This document shows, piece after piece, positions 41,156 to 49,428 of a stretch of DNA of 64,000 nucleotides. The number at the start of each line of letters is the position of its first letter. The stretch's first letter is position 1. The translations under genes and the position numbers were made by a program. The notes under the pieces are model-generated. The model was not told the origin of the DNA and ran no database searches. It saw only the letters and a list, made by a program, of their open reading frames with translations. Source of the stretch: Pseudomonadota bacterium (GTDB lineage: Bacteria > Pseudomonadota > Alphaproteobacteria > Rhizobiales > Rhizobiaceae); NCBI GenBank assembly GCA_023390055.1, contig JAEWDP010000075.1:36592-100591 (forward strand), in the 5' to 3' direction.

Positions 41156-41431
41156 TCAGGCTTCTTCGCCGAACTTATCCGTGACGAGACGCTCCAGTGC
41201 ATCCAGGGCCTCGACCGCCTGAGGGCCGGAAGCTGTTACGACGACACTGCATCCCGGACTTGCCGCCAGCATCATGAGCCCCATGATCGACATCCCACCA
41301 ACCGTGTTGCCGTCCTTTGTGACGCGTATCTCGGCATTGTACTGACCTACTGTCTGTACAAATTTGGCGGACGCTCGGGCATGCAAGCCGCGCTTATTGA
41401 CGATGATGAGTTCGCGGGAGAAGGAAGTCAT
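41156..41431 (-). CDS. ptsH: Phosphocarrier protein HPr (incomplete PTS)
   Basis: 91-aa HPr. The phosphorylated histidine is His17 in VNKRGLHARASAKF, and the regulatory serine is Ser48 in GGMSIMGLMML, the site for HprK. No EI or sugar-specific EIIB/C genes are nearby. In alphaproteobacteria this HPr receives phosphate from PtsP (nitrogen-type EI) and passes it to the mannose-type EIIA next door, acting in regulation and not in sugar transport. It ends 10 bp after the EIIA gene in the chvI-chvG-hprK-EIIA-HPr order. Confidence 0.95.
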   Translation of the reverse strand: MTSFSRELIIVNKRGLHARASAKFVQTVGQYNAEIRVTKDGNTVGGMSIMGLMMLAASPGCSVVVTASGPQAVEALDALERLVTDKFGEEA

Positions 41432-41441
41432 TGTCTGGCGC

Positions 41442-41843
41442 TTACTTGCCGCTCAAGACACGGCTGGCGACATTGATATACTTGCGCCCTGCCTCGGATG
41501 CATCGACGAGTGCCTTGTCCATGTCGTTTTCACCACGCACGCCGGCGAGCTTGATCAGCATCGGCAAATTGACCCCGGCAATAACTTCGGTACGGCCACT
41601 GTCCATCACAGAGATAGAAAGGTTGGAGGGTGTGCCACCGAACATGTCGGTCAAAATGATGACGCCATGGCCGTCATCGGCACTATCGATCGCATCCATT
41701 ATGTCTTGGCGCCGCTGATCCATATCGTCGTCAGGGCCAATCGAAACGGTTTCGATGTACTTCTGTGGGCCGACAACATGCTCTAGGGCATGCCGAAACT
41801 CTTCAGCCAGCTTGCCGTGGGTGACAAGCACAAGTCCGATCAT
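41442..41843 (-). CDS. Mannose-type PTS EIIA component
   Basis: 133-aa EIIA of the mannose family. The phosphorylated histidine is in MIGLVLVTHGKLAEEF (His9). VIILTDMFGGTPSNL and VIAGVNLPMLIKL are the other family motifs. ATG 41843 is supported by GGGGGAG four bases upstream; the frame to 41891 is an artefact. No membrane EIIC/D partner is present, so the role is regulatory. In rhizobia the unphosphorylated form affects ChvG/ChvI and other signalling, and the gene lies downstream of them. Confidence 0.93.
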   Translation of the reverse strand: MIGLVLVTHGKLAEEFRHALEHVVGPQKYIETVSIGPDDDMDQRRQDIMDAIDSADDGHGVIILTDMFGGTPSNLSISVMDSGRTEVIAGVNLPMLIKLAGVRGENDMDKALVDASEAGRKYINVASRVLSGK

Positions 41844-41967
41844 GAACTCCCCCTGCTTCGGAAAACTCGCGGCCCATACCGCATTGCACAAGAGCCGTCC
41901 AGCGGCGGAACGCCATCTTGGCTATGTTGACCTGAAGTGCAAGTCAAAAATCCGTACTCGACGGCAT

Positions 41968-42444
41968 TCAGAACGGTTTTGGTAGACCGATGTCCGGGTA
42001 GAAGGTTGAGATGACAGCCAGAGGCTCACGTACTTCTCGTACGAGTCGCAACAGCGGTAACGATCCGAAGGATGCGATCTCATAGGTCTCTTTTTCGGGA
42101 GGCAAGCGGTCTGCGGTGCCGGTCTCCACGAGCTGGATTGCGAGGTGAAGTGGCGCTGAAGCAACATATGGAAGGCGTGCGATTCCACTTCCGCGAATCT
42201 CCATTAATCCCGCAATGGACTTCGGACAGGTACCGATGAGACCCGCGTGACTGCGAGACAGAATGACCTGGTCGTCAGCGATCAGGGCTGCAGACAGACC
42301 GGAGCGTCGTGCGCAAACCATGCAGTTGAAAGCGATCATCGACTTGCCAATACCGGACGGACCCATAAAAAGAAGACCGGTATTGCCGATCGTAATGGCA
42401 GTGGCGTGGACATGGATATGCGTATCCGTATCCGTATCCGTCAC
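41968..42444 (-). CDS. hprK: Short HPr kinase/phosphorylase HprK
   Basis: 158-aa protein carrying only the catalytic domain; the N-terminal domain of Firmicute HprK is absent, as usual in alphaproteobacteria. The P-loop is FMGPSGIGKSM (about residues 27-37), and the family signature region GLMEIRGSGIARLPYV follows. It phosphorylates HPr on serine. The N-terminus reads MTDTDTDTHIHVHA and is encoded by a threefold hexanucleotide repeat. The start overlaps chvG by 4 nt, linking carbon-signalling PTS proteins to the acid/envelope sensor pair. Confidence 0.92.
   Translation of the reverse strand: MTDTDTDTHIHVHATAITIGNTGLLFMGPSGIGKSMIAFNCMVCARRSGLSAALIADDQVILSRSHAGLIGTCPKSIAGLMEIRGSGIARLPYVASAPLHLAIQLVETGTADRLPPEKETYEIASFGSLPLLRLVREVREPLAVISTFYPDIGLPKPF
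42422..42439. repeat. Hexanucleotide tandem repeat (GTATCC x3) at the hprK start
   Basis: Three perfect copies of a 6-bp unit encode the Thr-Asp repeats directly after the hprK start codon and overlap the last chvG codons region. Copy changes would stay in frame. Confidence 0.7.
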
Positions 42445-44204
42445 GCTGCTTCCCCAGCTGGAAGTGACAGGATAAAACGTGCGCCTCTTATCACTCCGGA
42501 TGTGGCGTCCAGAATGTTCTCCGCCTTGAGCGTTCCCCCGTGGGCTTCCGCAATCTGGCGGCTGATGGACAATCCCAGGCCGGAATTTTGACCGAAACTC
42601 TCACCGTCCGGACGATCCGTGTAGAATCGTTCAAAAATCCGATTGATATCCTCTGCCTGCACACCCGGACCATTGTCGTCAACGATAATGCTGATGTGTC
42701 CGCGCGCTTCGAACAGTCGGATTTTGATCCGCCCGTCTTCTTCACGAACAAAGGAGCGGGCATTCTCAATGAGATTGGTGATTATCTGGCCAAGTCGCAA
42801 ATCGTGGCCATTAACGATGAAAGAATCCTTGCTACTTCCCTTGTGTTCAATGACCAGATCGATTTCCACCGGCTTGCGTCCACTGCGAATCTGGCGAGAC
42901 ATGTCGACGAGGTTGGTAAGGAGGGCTTGAAGGTCGACAGGTGTCGAATCGGTGCGACCAAGCTCTGCATCAAGCCTGGAAGCATCAGAAATGTCACTGA
43001 TCAGGCGGTCGAGTCGGCGCACATCATGGAAGATGATCTCGGTCAGACGATGCTTTGATTCCTCCGATTTTGCTAGAGGAAGTGTTTCCACCGCACTGCG
43101 CAGAGATGTGAGCGGGTTTTTCAGCTCATGGCTTACGTCGGCAGCAAAACTTTCAATGGCGTCAATCCGATCATAAAGTGCAGTCGTCATCTCGCGAAGT
43201 GCAATCGACAAGTTTCCGATTTCATCCTGGCGATAGGCAAAGTCGGGGATCTCCTCTCGTTGCCTCGCGCCGCGACGAACACGGATCGCAGCCGCAGACA
43301 GTCTTCGCAGCGGATTGGCGATCGTCGATGAAAGGAGTAATGATAATAAGATGTTAACAAGAGTTGCGACGCCGAAGACGCGCATGATTGCGAGGCGTTC
43401 GGCATGAACGATCTTGTCGATGTCGCCGGCCTGTGTAGATAGTAGCAAGACCCCCAGAACGGCTCGAAACCGCTGAACCGGTACAGCGACGGAAACGATG
43501 AGTTCCCCTTTTTCCGTAATTCGCACGACAGCGCCGCGGACCCCGGTCAAAGCATTCATAACTTCTGGATAGATTGAACCATCGCCGCCTGGAGCTTCCT
43601 TGTAGATCGGGAGGTTTCTCTGTTGCAGCATGCGATTGAAGAGACCTGCGACCCACTCGCTCCAACTGATTGTCTCTTGCTCTACCGGTGGTAGGTCAAA
43701 GCGCAATACCTGGCCTCGAGAATAGAGATGGCGTGAATCAAGAAGGAGATTGGCGTCGGCGTCGAAGAGGCGGGCCCGTGTACGGGTTGGAGAGATAAGA
43801 CGGCGCAGGACCGGCGCGACCCGGTCCGGGTCAATGGGGAAGTCCAGGTCCTCGTCGTTCGGCACTGGCGTAATACTCTGGCCTGCCTGTAGTTCCAGCA
43901 ACTTTTCCGGGTCGATGGTGATAGAATTCGTATCCACTGAGGCGGAAGCCGCAATGGCCCCGGCAATGATTTCCCCCTGTGTTAGCAAGCTTTCGACACG
44001 GGCGTCGATCAGTCCTTCGCGAAACTGATTGAGATAGAGAATGCCTCCAACGAGAACGACAGTTGCAGCGATGTTGAAGAATAGAATCCGGCGTGTGAGG
44101 CTCGAAAAAACTGCGTGACCGAACACTCTCCGGATGAGAGTGAATGGTCGGGACCAGATGCGCCGGGGCGGACGGCGCGATTCGGAGTCAGCGTCGTCAA
44201 TCAT
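42441..44204 (-). CDS. chvG: Sensor histidine kinase ChvG (ExoS)
   Basis: Inner-membrane kinase of the ChvG-ChvI pair that responds to acid and envelope stress and controls exopolysaccharide, motility and host interaction in rhizobia and Agrobacterium. There are two membrane segments (RILFFNIAATVVLVGGILYL and RVFGVATLVNILLSLLL), a periplasmic sensor domain of about 230 residues between them, and a HAMP-like linker. The dimerisation box FAADVSHELKNPLTSL has His359. The ATPase motifs LIENARSF, VDDNGPGV and SGLGLSISRQI follow. ATG 44204 with GGAAAG six bases upstream gives 587 aa; a TTG at 44234 is possible. Confidence 0.94.
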   Translation of the reverse strand: MIDDADSESRRPPRRIWSRPFTLIRRVFGHAVFSSLTRRILFFNIAATVVLVGGILYLNQFREGLIDARVESLLTQGEIIAGAIAASASVDTNSITIDPEKLLELQAGQSITPVPNDEDLDFPIDPDRVAPVLRRLISPTRTRARLFDADANLLLDSRHLYSRGQVLRFDLPPVEQETISWSEWVAGLFNRMLQQRNLPIYKEAPGGDGSIYPEVMNALTGVRGAVVRITEKGELIVSVAVPVQRFRAVLGVLLLSTQAGDIDKIVHAERLAIMRVFGVATLVNILLSLLLSSTIANPLRRLSAAAIRVRRGARQREEIPDFAYRQDEIGNLSIALREMTTALYDRIDAIESFAADVSHELKNPLTSLRSAVETLPLAKSEESKHRLTEIIFHDVRRLDRLISDISDASRLDAELGRTDSTPVDLQALLTNLVDMSRQIRSGRKPVEIDLVIEHKGSSKDSFIVNGHDLRLGQIITNLIENARSFVREEDGRIKIRLFEARGHISIIVDDNGPGVQAEDINRIFERFYTDRPDGESFGQNSGLGLSISRQIAEAHGGTLKAENILDATSGVIRGARFILSLPAGEAA

Positions 44205-44263
44205 ATCGCTTTCCAGCAGTTGATCTGCCACCAAACGTCCTTTCGATGGGCCGGGGCCTCACA

Positions 44264-44277
44264 CCCGTCCGGACGGG
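44264..44277. repeat. 14-bp perfect palindrome between chvI and chvG
   Basis: CCCGTCCGGACGGG lies in the 92-bp gap after the chvI stop and before the chvG start. It can form a hairpin without a T-run; it may tune read-through from chvI into chvG or bind a protein. Confidence 0.6.
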
Positions 44278-44296
44278 CGCACCAAAGTGCGGCTGA

Positions 44297-45019
44297 TCAC
44301 ACAGCTTCGCGGAAGCGGTAGCCGACACCGTAGAGCGTTTCAATCATATCGAAGTCGCCGTCAACCATCTTGAACTTCTTGCGTAGGCGCTTGATATGGC
44401 TATCAATGGTGCGATCGTCCACATAGACCTGTTCATCATACGCTGCATCCATCAACGCGTCTCGACTCTTGACTACTCCGGGCCGTTGAGCGAGCGAATG
44501 GAGGATCAGAAATTCGGTTACCGTAAGCGTGACCGGCTCTCCTTTCCACGTACAGGTATGCCGTTCCTGATCCATCAGCAACTGGCCGCGTTCGAGTGTG
44601 CGGGCCTGCTGAGTGTCGAGGCCTGTCTTTACGCCTCCTGCACCCTGGGTTTCGCGAGAACTTGCACGGCGCAAGATTGCCTTTACACGCTCTACCAACA
44701 GTCGTTGTGAAAAAGGCTTGGTGATGAAATCGTCAGCACCCATCTTGAGGCCGAACAATTCGTCGATCTCCTCGTCCTTTGACGTCAGAAAGATGACGGG
44801 AATGTCAGATTTCTGCCGAAGCCGGCGCAACAATTCCATGCCGTCCATGCGGGGCATCTTAATATCAAAGATCGCAAGTTGTGGCGGCCGCGCCAAGAGG
44901 CCGTCAAGTGCGGACGCACCATCCGTGTATGTCTCGACCTTGTAGCCTTCAGCTTCAAGGGCGATTGATACCGAAGTCAGAATGTTGCGATCGTCGTCCA
45001 CGAGCGCGATTGTCTGCAT
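44297..45019 (-). CDS. chvI: Response regulator ChvI
   Basis: OmpR-family regulator, 240 aa. The receiver domain has ALVDDDRN, the phospho-accepting Asp52 in AIFDIKMPRMDG, and a lysine in DDFITKPFS. The winged-helix C-terminus has VTLTVTEFLILHSLAQRPG and DDRTIDSHIKRLRKKF, ending at LYGVGYRF. ATG 45019 is preceded by a GGAGACGGAGAG stretch and matches the known protein; the frame extends upstream to 45160 without family sequence. It is divergent from pckA across a 328-bp gap. Confidence 0.95.
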   Translation of the reverse strand: MQTIALVDDDRNILTSVSIALEAEGYKVETYTDGASALDGLLARPPQLAIFDIKMPRMDGMELLRRLRQKSDIPVIFLTSKDEEIDELFGLKMGADDFITKPFSQRLLVERVKAILRRASSRETQGAGGVKTGLDTQQARTLERGQLLMDQERHTCTWKGEPVTLTVTEFLILHSLAQRPGVVKSRDALMDAAYDEQVYVDDRTIDSHIKRLRKKFKMVDGDFDMIETLYGVGYRFREAV

Positions 45020-45347
45020 ACTCTCCGTCTCCATCATCATTTGTGCGCATCTCCTGGAGTTACCCCAGCCAGGTCCGGCAAATCCGTCATGCGCCTTGTG
45101 AGTATAAAGCTGGAACAAATTGTGGCAAAGGCAGCAGCTCCTCCAGCAATTATTATGCAAGCGCTCCTCCGAGAGGATGTTTGGGCCGTAAACTAAAACA
45201 GATTTTAAACCGATTTAATCAGAAATAAAATTCTTTAAATCGATTAATGAATTGATATCATTGGTATTTTGCTCAGTTTCTCCTTGCTCTTTCCATAATC
45301 GAGGATTAGTGGAAGCGCAAATCAACGCCAAGGGAAGGAAAGCGCGC
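45020..45347. promoter_or_regulatory. Divergent chvI/pckA regulatory region with paired operator-like repeats
   Basis: No convincing gene lies in this 328-bp gap. Near the pckA side it is AT-rich and holds two related 15-16-bp units, TTTAAACCGATTTAAT at 45204-45219 and TTTAAATCGATTAAT at 45234-45248, starts 30 bp apart, about three helical turns. Both are near-palindromic around a central CG, the form of LacI/GalR-family operators. In Sinorhizobium pckA is controlled by the LacI-type PckR, so these are candidate sites by inference. A purine-rich ribosome-binding site (AAGGGAAGGAAAG) ends about five bases before pckA. Confidence 0.55.
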
Positions 45348-46958
45348 ATGCAGGAGACCGGACTTTACAATCCGTCCAATGGAGTAGCGGCGATTGGCTT
45401 CACCGATGTTTCCCGTGTCAAATATAATCTCCTGGAACCGGAGCTTTACGAAGAAGCGCTCCGCAACCAGGAGGCTGATCTGACCATTGATGGCGCGTTG
45501 CGCGCGGTCACAGGTCAGCATACGGGGCGTTCACCGAAGGATAAGTTCATCGTCAGCGACGCAACCACCGATAATTCCATCTGGTGGGATAGCAATAAGG
45601 CAATACTTCCAGAGCAGTTCGAACGGCTCAGACAGGATATGCTGGCCCATGCGGCTGGCAAGACACTTTACGTACAGGATCTGATCGGTGGTGCTGATCC
45701 GGAGAACGCTCTACCAACACGCGTGATCACCGAGCTGGCATGGCATGCGCTGTTTATCCGCAATCTTCTCATACGCCCGAGCCGTGCATCTCTGGAAGCA
45801 TTCATCCAGAAACTCACGATCATAAATCTTCCAAGTTTTCGCGCAGATCCCGATCGCCATGGTTGCCGATCGGAAACAGTGGTTGCCTGCGATTTGTCTC
45901 AGGGTATCGTGCTTATTGGCGGTACGTCTTATGCAGGTGAGAACAAGAAATCAGTATTCACGGTACTGAACTATTTGCTTCCATCGAAGCGCGTGATGCC
46001 AATGCATTGCTCGGCAAATGTCGGTCCTGACGGGGATGCGGCTGTTTTCTTTGGCCTTTCGGGTACGGGCAAGACGACATTGTCGGCTGATCCAAGTCGT
46101 ACCTTGATCGGCGATGACGAACATGGCTGGGGCGAGGATGGCATTTTCAACTTTGAAGGTGGCTGTTACGCCAAGGCAATCCGTCTATCGGCGGAGGCTG
46201 AGCCTGAAATCTATGCGGCAACCCGACGTTTCGGAACCGTCCTTGAGAATGTCGTTCTTGATCAGGATCGAAAACCGGATTTGGATGATGCGTCTCTGAC
46301 AGAAAACACACGCAGTGCCTACCCACTGCATTTCATTCCAAACGCATCAAAGACCGGGATCGCATCCCACCCCAGAACAATTATCATGCTGACTGCGGAT
46401 GCTTTCGGTGTCATGCCGCCGATTGCCAGGCTGACGCCGGAACAGGCGATGTATCATTTCCTTTCCGGCTATACTGCCAAGGTTGCCGGCACGGAAAAGG
46501 GAGTGACTGAGCCGGAAGCTACATTCTCAACCTGTTTCGGTGCTCCATTCATGCCGCGACACCCGACGGAATACGGAAACCTGCTCCGAGACCTGATTGA
46601 CCTTCACGGTGTCGATTGCTGGCTGGTCAATACCGGCTGGACCGGAGGCTCCTATGGTATCGGACGTCGTATGCCGATCAAGGTAACGCGAGCATTGCTG
46701 ACAGCCGCGCTCACGGGTGATCTCAAGCGGTCCGAGTTCCGTACGGATCGGAACTTTGGCTTTGCGGTCCCGATCACCGTAGAAGGCGTCGAGGAATCGA
46801 TCCTCGATCCTCGATCAACCTGGGCCGATCCAGAGGCTTACGATGTTCAGGCAGAGAAGCTTGTCTCGATGTTCACTGCCAATTTCGAGAAATTTGAGGA
46901 TCACGTCGACAGCAAGGTTCGCGACGCTGCTCCGGGATTTCCTGCGGCAGCAGAGTAG
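45348..46958 (+). CDS. pckA: Phosphoenolpyruvate carboxykinase (ATP)
   Basis: Converts oxaloacetate to PEP, the entry of gluconeogenesis; cytosolic. The substrate-binding motif TGRSPKDKFIV is near residue 57. PMHCSANVG, the P-loop FGLSGTGKTTLSADP, the metal-binding IGDDEHGWGEDGIFNFEGGCYAK and LVNTGWTGGSYGIGRRM follow. ATG 45348 gives 536 aa, equal to the rhizobial enzyme; the ORF extends upstream to 45252 without family sequence. It is divergent from chvI and ends at a hairpin terminator. Confidence 0.97.
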   Translation: MQETGLYNPSNGVAAIGFTDVSRVKYNLLEPELYEEALRNQEADLTIDGALRAVTGQHTGRSPKDKFIVSDATTDNSIWWDSNKAILPEQFERLRQDMLAHAAGKTLYVQDLIGGADPENALPTRVITELAWHALFIRNLLIRPSRASLEAFIQKLTIINLPSFRADPDRHGCRSETVVACDLSQGIVLIGGTSYAGENKKSVFTVLNYLLPSKRVMPMHCSANVGPDGDAAVFFGLSGTGKTTLSADPSRTLIGDDEHGWGEDGIFNFEGGCYAKAIRLSAEAEPEIYAATRRFGTVLENVVLDQDRKPDLDDASLTENTRSAYPLHFIPNASKTGIASHPRTIIMLTADAFGVMPPIARLTPEQAMYHFLSGYTAKVAGTEKGVTEPEATFSTCFGAPFMPRHPTEYGNLLRDLIDLHGVDCWLVNTGWTGGSYGIGRRMPIKVTRALLTAALTGDLKRSEFRTDRNFGFAVPITVEGVEESILDPRSTWADPEAYDVQAEKLVSMFTANFEKFEDHVDSKVRDAAPGFPAAAE

Positions 46959-46976
46959 CAACTTCATACCTCGATT

Positions 46977-47010
46977 GAAATCGCCGGCTTTACGGCCCGG
47001 CGGTTTCTTT
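46977..47010 (+). terminator. pckA terminator
   Basis: GAAATCGCCGG (46977-46987) pairs with CCGGCGGTTTC (46997-47007) with one G-T wobble, giving an 11-bp stem, followed by TTT. It starts 18 bp after the pckA stop. Confidence 0.75.
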
Positions 47011-47051
47011 CGCCTCCCGTTTATGAGATAGCGGCGGTGGAGGCGGAGATC

Positions 47052-47486
47052 ATGGCCAGCAACGCGCTATACGTCAGTAGTCAAATTACCATTGCCGGTT
47101 GGGAGTTGACCGAGCAGTTTGTCCTGGCTGGTGGACCGGGAGGACAAAACGTCAACAAGGTCTCGACTGCTGTCCAGCTTTTCTTCGATGTTCTCAACTC
47201 GCCGTCGATATCGCAGCGGGTGAAGTCCAACACTGTTCAGATCGCCGGTCGTCGCATGTCCAAGGAAGGCGTGTTGATGATAGAGGCGAACCGATTTCGA
47301 AGTCAGGAACGTAACAGGGAAGATGCTCGGGAGAGATTGAAGGAATTACTCCTTAAGGCCGCCGAACCGCCGCCAAGGCCACGCAAGGCGACCAAACCGA
47401 CAAGGGGATCCGTCGAGCGCCGATTGAAACAGAAGGCTGGTCGTGCGCAGGTCAAGAAGATGCGTGGAAAGCCTTTGGGGGATTGA
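47052..47486 (+). CDS. arfB: Alternative ribosome-rescue hydrolase ArfB (YaeJ)
   Basis: Peptidyl-tRNA hydrolase that frees ribosomes stalled on non-stop mRNA. The catalytic GGQ lies in VLAGGPGGQNVNKVSTAVQL (about residues 25-45), and the C-terminal tail is basic (RKATKPTRGSVERRLKQKAGR), as needed to enter the mRNA channel. ATG 47052 has GGAG close upstream and gives 144 aa; GTG 47037 is the alternative. It is followed by alkB after 2 bp. Confidence 0.94.
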   Translation: MASNALYVSSQITIAGWELTEQFVLAGGPGGQNVNKVSTAVQLFFDVLNSPSISQRVKSNTVQIAGRRMSKEGVLMIEANRFRSQERNREDARERLKELLLKAAEPPPRPRKATKPTRGSVERRLKQKAGRAQVKKMRGKPLGD

Positions 47487-47488
47487 CG

Positions 47489-48100
47489 ATGGCAAGCCTT
47501 CCAGAAGGTGTACGTTATTTCCCTGATCACCTTGATCGTGTGGGACAGGAAAACCTGGTCGATCATATTCGATCTGCCGTGGCTGAAGCACCTCTCTTTA
47601 CGCCTGAGATGCCGAAGACCGGCAGGCCACTGACAGTGCGAATGACCAATTGTGGCGCGCTTGGTTGGGTGACGGACAGGGATCGGGGATATCGCTATCA
47701 GGCCCGTCACCCGAAGACGAACCGACCGTGGCCGGCGATCCCCCCAGCATTGTTGGAGCTTTGGCAAAGCCTTGCCGGCTATCCAAAGCCGCCCGAGGCA
47801 TGCCTCATCAACTTCTATTCCGATACGGCCAGTATGGGCCTGCATCAGGACCGGGACGAAACCGATCTTCTGGCTCCGGTTGTTTCCATCTCGTTGGGAA
47901 ACGCATGTCGTTTCAGGATTGGCGGACTGCACCGCAAGGATCCGACCTCTTCTTTGCGGTTGTCGAGCGGTGATGTCATCATTCTGGGTGGACCGGGACG
48001 TCTCTCCTTCCACGGCGTTGACCGCGTTTATCCCAATACATCGACGCTTCTGAGAAACGGTGGTAGGGTCAATCTTACGCTAAGGCGGGTCACGTCCTGA
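47489..48100 (+). CDS. alkB: AlkB-family alpha-ketoglutarate-dependent DNA repair dioxygenase
   Basis: Fe(II)/2-oxoglutarate enzyme that removes alkyl lesions by oxidative demethylation. The iron-binding HxD is in SMGLHQDRDETD, with the distal histidine in LSFHGVDRVYP and the 2-oxoglutarate-binding arginines in GGRVNLTLRRV. The substrate lid carries MTNCGALGWVTDRDRGYRY; 203 aa. ATG 47489 has GGGGGA upstream; TTG 47483 overlaps arfB. No ada gene is near, so induction by alkylation cannot be inferred. Confidence 0.93.
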   Translation: MASLPEGVRYFPDHLDRVGQENLVDHIRSAVAEAPLFTPEMPKTGRPLTVRMTNCGALGWVTDRDRGYRYQARHPKTNRPWPAIPPALLELWQSLAGYPKPPEACLINFYSDTASMGLHQDRDETDLLAPVVSISLGNACRFRIGGLHRKDPTSSLRLSSGDVIILGGPGRLSFHGVDRVYPNTSTLLRNGGRVNLTLRRVTS

Positions 48101-48107
48101 TGATAAC

Positions 48108-49094
48108 CTAGAGTTTTCTCAGTGCCACGGTCTCAATCAGATGGTTGGAACCCTTGCGGAGTATGAGGTCAGCGCGAGGGCGGGTTGGCAGGATGTTCTG
48201 CCGTAGGTTCTTGAGATTGATGTTTTCCCATAACCCTTCCGCGATTGCTCGGGCAGCATCCTCGGTGATGGTCGAATAGCGATGGAAGAATGAGTTTGGA
48301 TCCCGGAAGGCTGTTATCCGCAGCTTCATAAAACGCTCAACATACCAGTGGTGGATCTGTGCCTCGTCCGCATCAATATAGATCGAAAAATCAAAGAAGT
48401 CGGAGACCATGGGTACAAACTTGCCATCTGCCGGAAGGTCTCTGGACTGAAGGACGTTGATCCCCTCGAAGATCAGAATGTCTGGTCGGTCGACAAACGT
48501 GAATTTGTCCGTCAGTACGTCATAGGTCAAGTGGGAATAACGCGGAGCTTTGACGTTTGATTGTCCAGCCTTGATGGCGGACAGGAAGCGCAACAGGGCA
48601 CCGATATCGTAACTCTCGGGGAATCCCTTTCTCTCCATCAGGCCCTCACGCCTTAAAACGGAATTCGGAAAGAGAAAGCCGTCGGTGGTGATGAGGTCCA
48701 CTTTCGGGCTGGATGGCCAACGTGCCAAAAGCTCTTTCAAGATCCGAGCTGTTGTCGATTTGCCGACCGCCACCGAGCCGGCGATACCTATGACAAAGGG
48801 TGTCTTTGTAACGTTGGATAGACTGAGGAACTGGTTGCGTTGCTGGAACAACAGCTGGGTCGCTTCCACATGAGCATACAGAAGGCGTGATAATGACAGA
48901 TAGATTCTCTGGACCTCGTCGAGCTCGATCGGATCATCGAGCGAGCGCAGCCGTGTCACTTCATCGGCCGTTAGTGTCAATGGCGTATCGGCGCGAAACC
49001 GTGCCCATTGAGAAGAGGTAAAGACATGATAGGGGGAATAAGCCGCAGTCCGAGGTTCTTCGCGATTTTTGGCCGGTGGTATTGCCAGGGTCAT
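48108..49094 (-). CDS. coaA: Type I pantothenate kinase CoaA
   Basis: First step of CoA synthesis. The N-terminal YHVFTSSQWARFRADTPLTLT is family-specific. The P-loop is GIAGSVAVGKSTTARIL at about residues 102-118, followed by LITTDGFLFPN, RKGFPESYD, DILIFEGINVLQ and FFDFSIYIDADE. At 328 aa it is a typical prokaryotic type I enzyme. It lies 2 bp after hisE at the end of the his run, converging on alkB. Together with coaE the window holds the first and last CoA steps. Confidence 0.96.
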   Translation of the reverse strand: MTLAIPPAKNREEPRTAAYSPYHVFTSSQWARFRADTPLTLTADEVTRLRSLDDPIELDEVQRIYLSLSRLLYAHVEATQLLFQQRNQFLSLSNVTKTPFVIGIAGSVAVGKSTTARILKELLARWPSSPKVDLITTDGFLFPNSVLRREGLMERKGFPESYDIGALLRFLSAIKAGQSNVKAPRYSHLTYDVLTDKFTFVDRPDILIFEGINVLQSRDLPADGKFVPMVSDFFDFSIYIDADEAQIHHWYVERFMKLRITAFRDPNSFFHRYSTITEDAARAIAEGLWENINLKNLRQNILPTRPRADLILRKGSNHLIETVALRKL

Positions 49095-49096
49095 GA

Positions 49097-49411
49097 CTAC
49101 CGGTTCGCCTTTTCCTGCAGACCGGATTGGGCGGTCCGTCGATGAAGTTCGGTCATTACATCTTGCAGCGGAATGTCTGCAATATTCAATACGACCATCA
49201 GGTGATATAGGAGATCTGCACTTTCGCTGACGAGGTCATCACGCTTTTGTGCAACCGCGGCGATGACAGTCTCCACAGCCTCTTCACCAAGCTTTTTGGC
49301 AGCCTTTTCCTGGCCTGCAGCGACAAGTTTTGCGGTCCACGATTCGTCAGGCGAGACCATTGCCCGAGCCACGATGATACGCTCGAGATCGCTGAGGCAG
49401 AAATCACTCAT
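49097..49411 (-). CDS. hisE: Phosphoribosyl-ATP pyrophosphatase HisE
   Basis: Second step of histidine synthesis, releasing pyrophosphate from PR-ATP. The 104-aa MazG-like all-helical protein has KLGEEAVETVIAA and the metal-binding acidic residues of SESADLLYHLMVVLN. It is a stand-alone domain, not fused to HisI as in enterobacteria. It follows hisF by 17 bp and is followed by coaA. Confidence 0.95.
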   Translation of the reverse strand: MSDFCLSDLERIIVARAMVSPDESWTAKLVAAGQEKAAKKLGEEAVETVIAAVAQKRDDLVSESADLLYHLMVVLNIADIPLQDVMTELHRRTAQSGLQEKANR

Positions 49412-49428
49412 TGCATGTCTCCATGATA

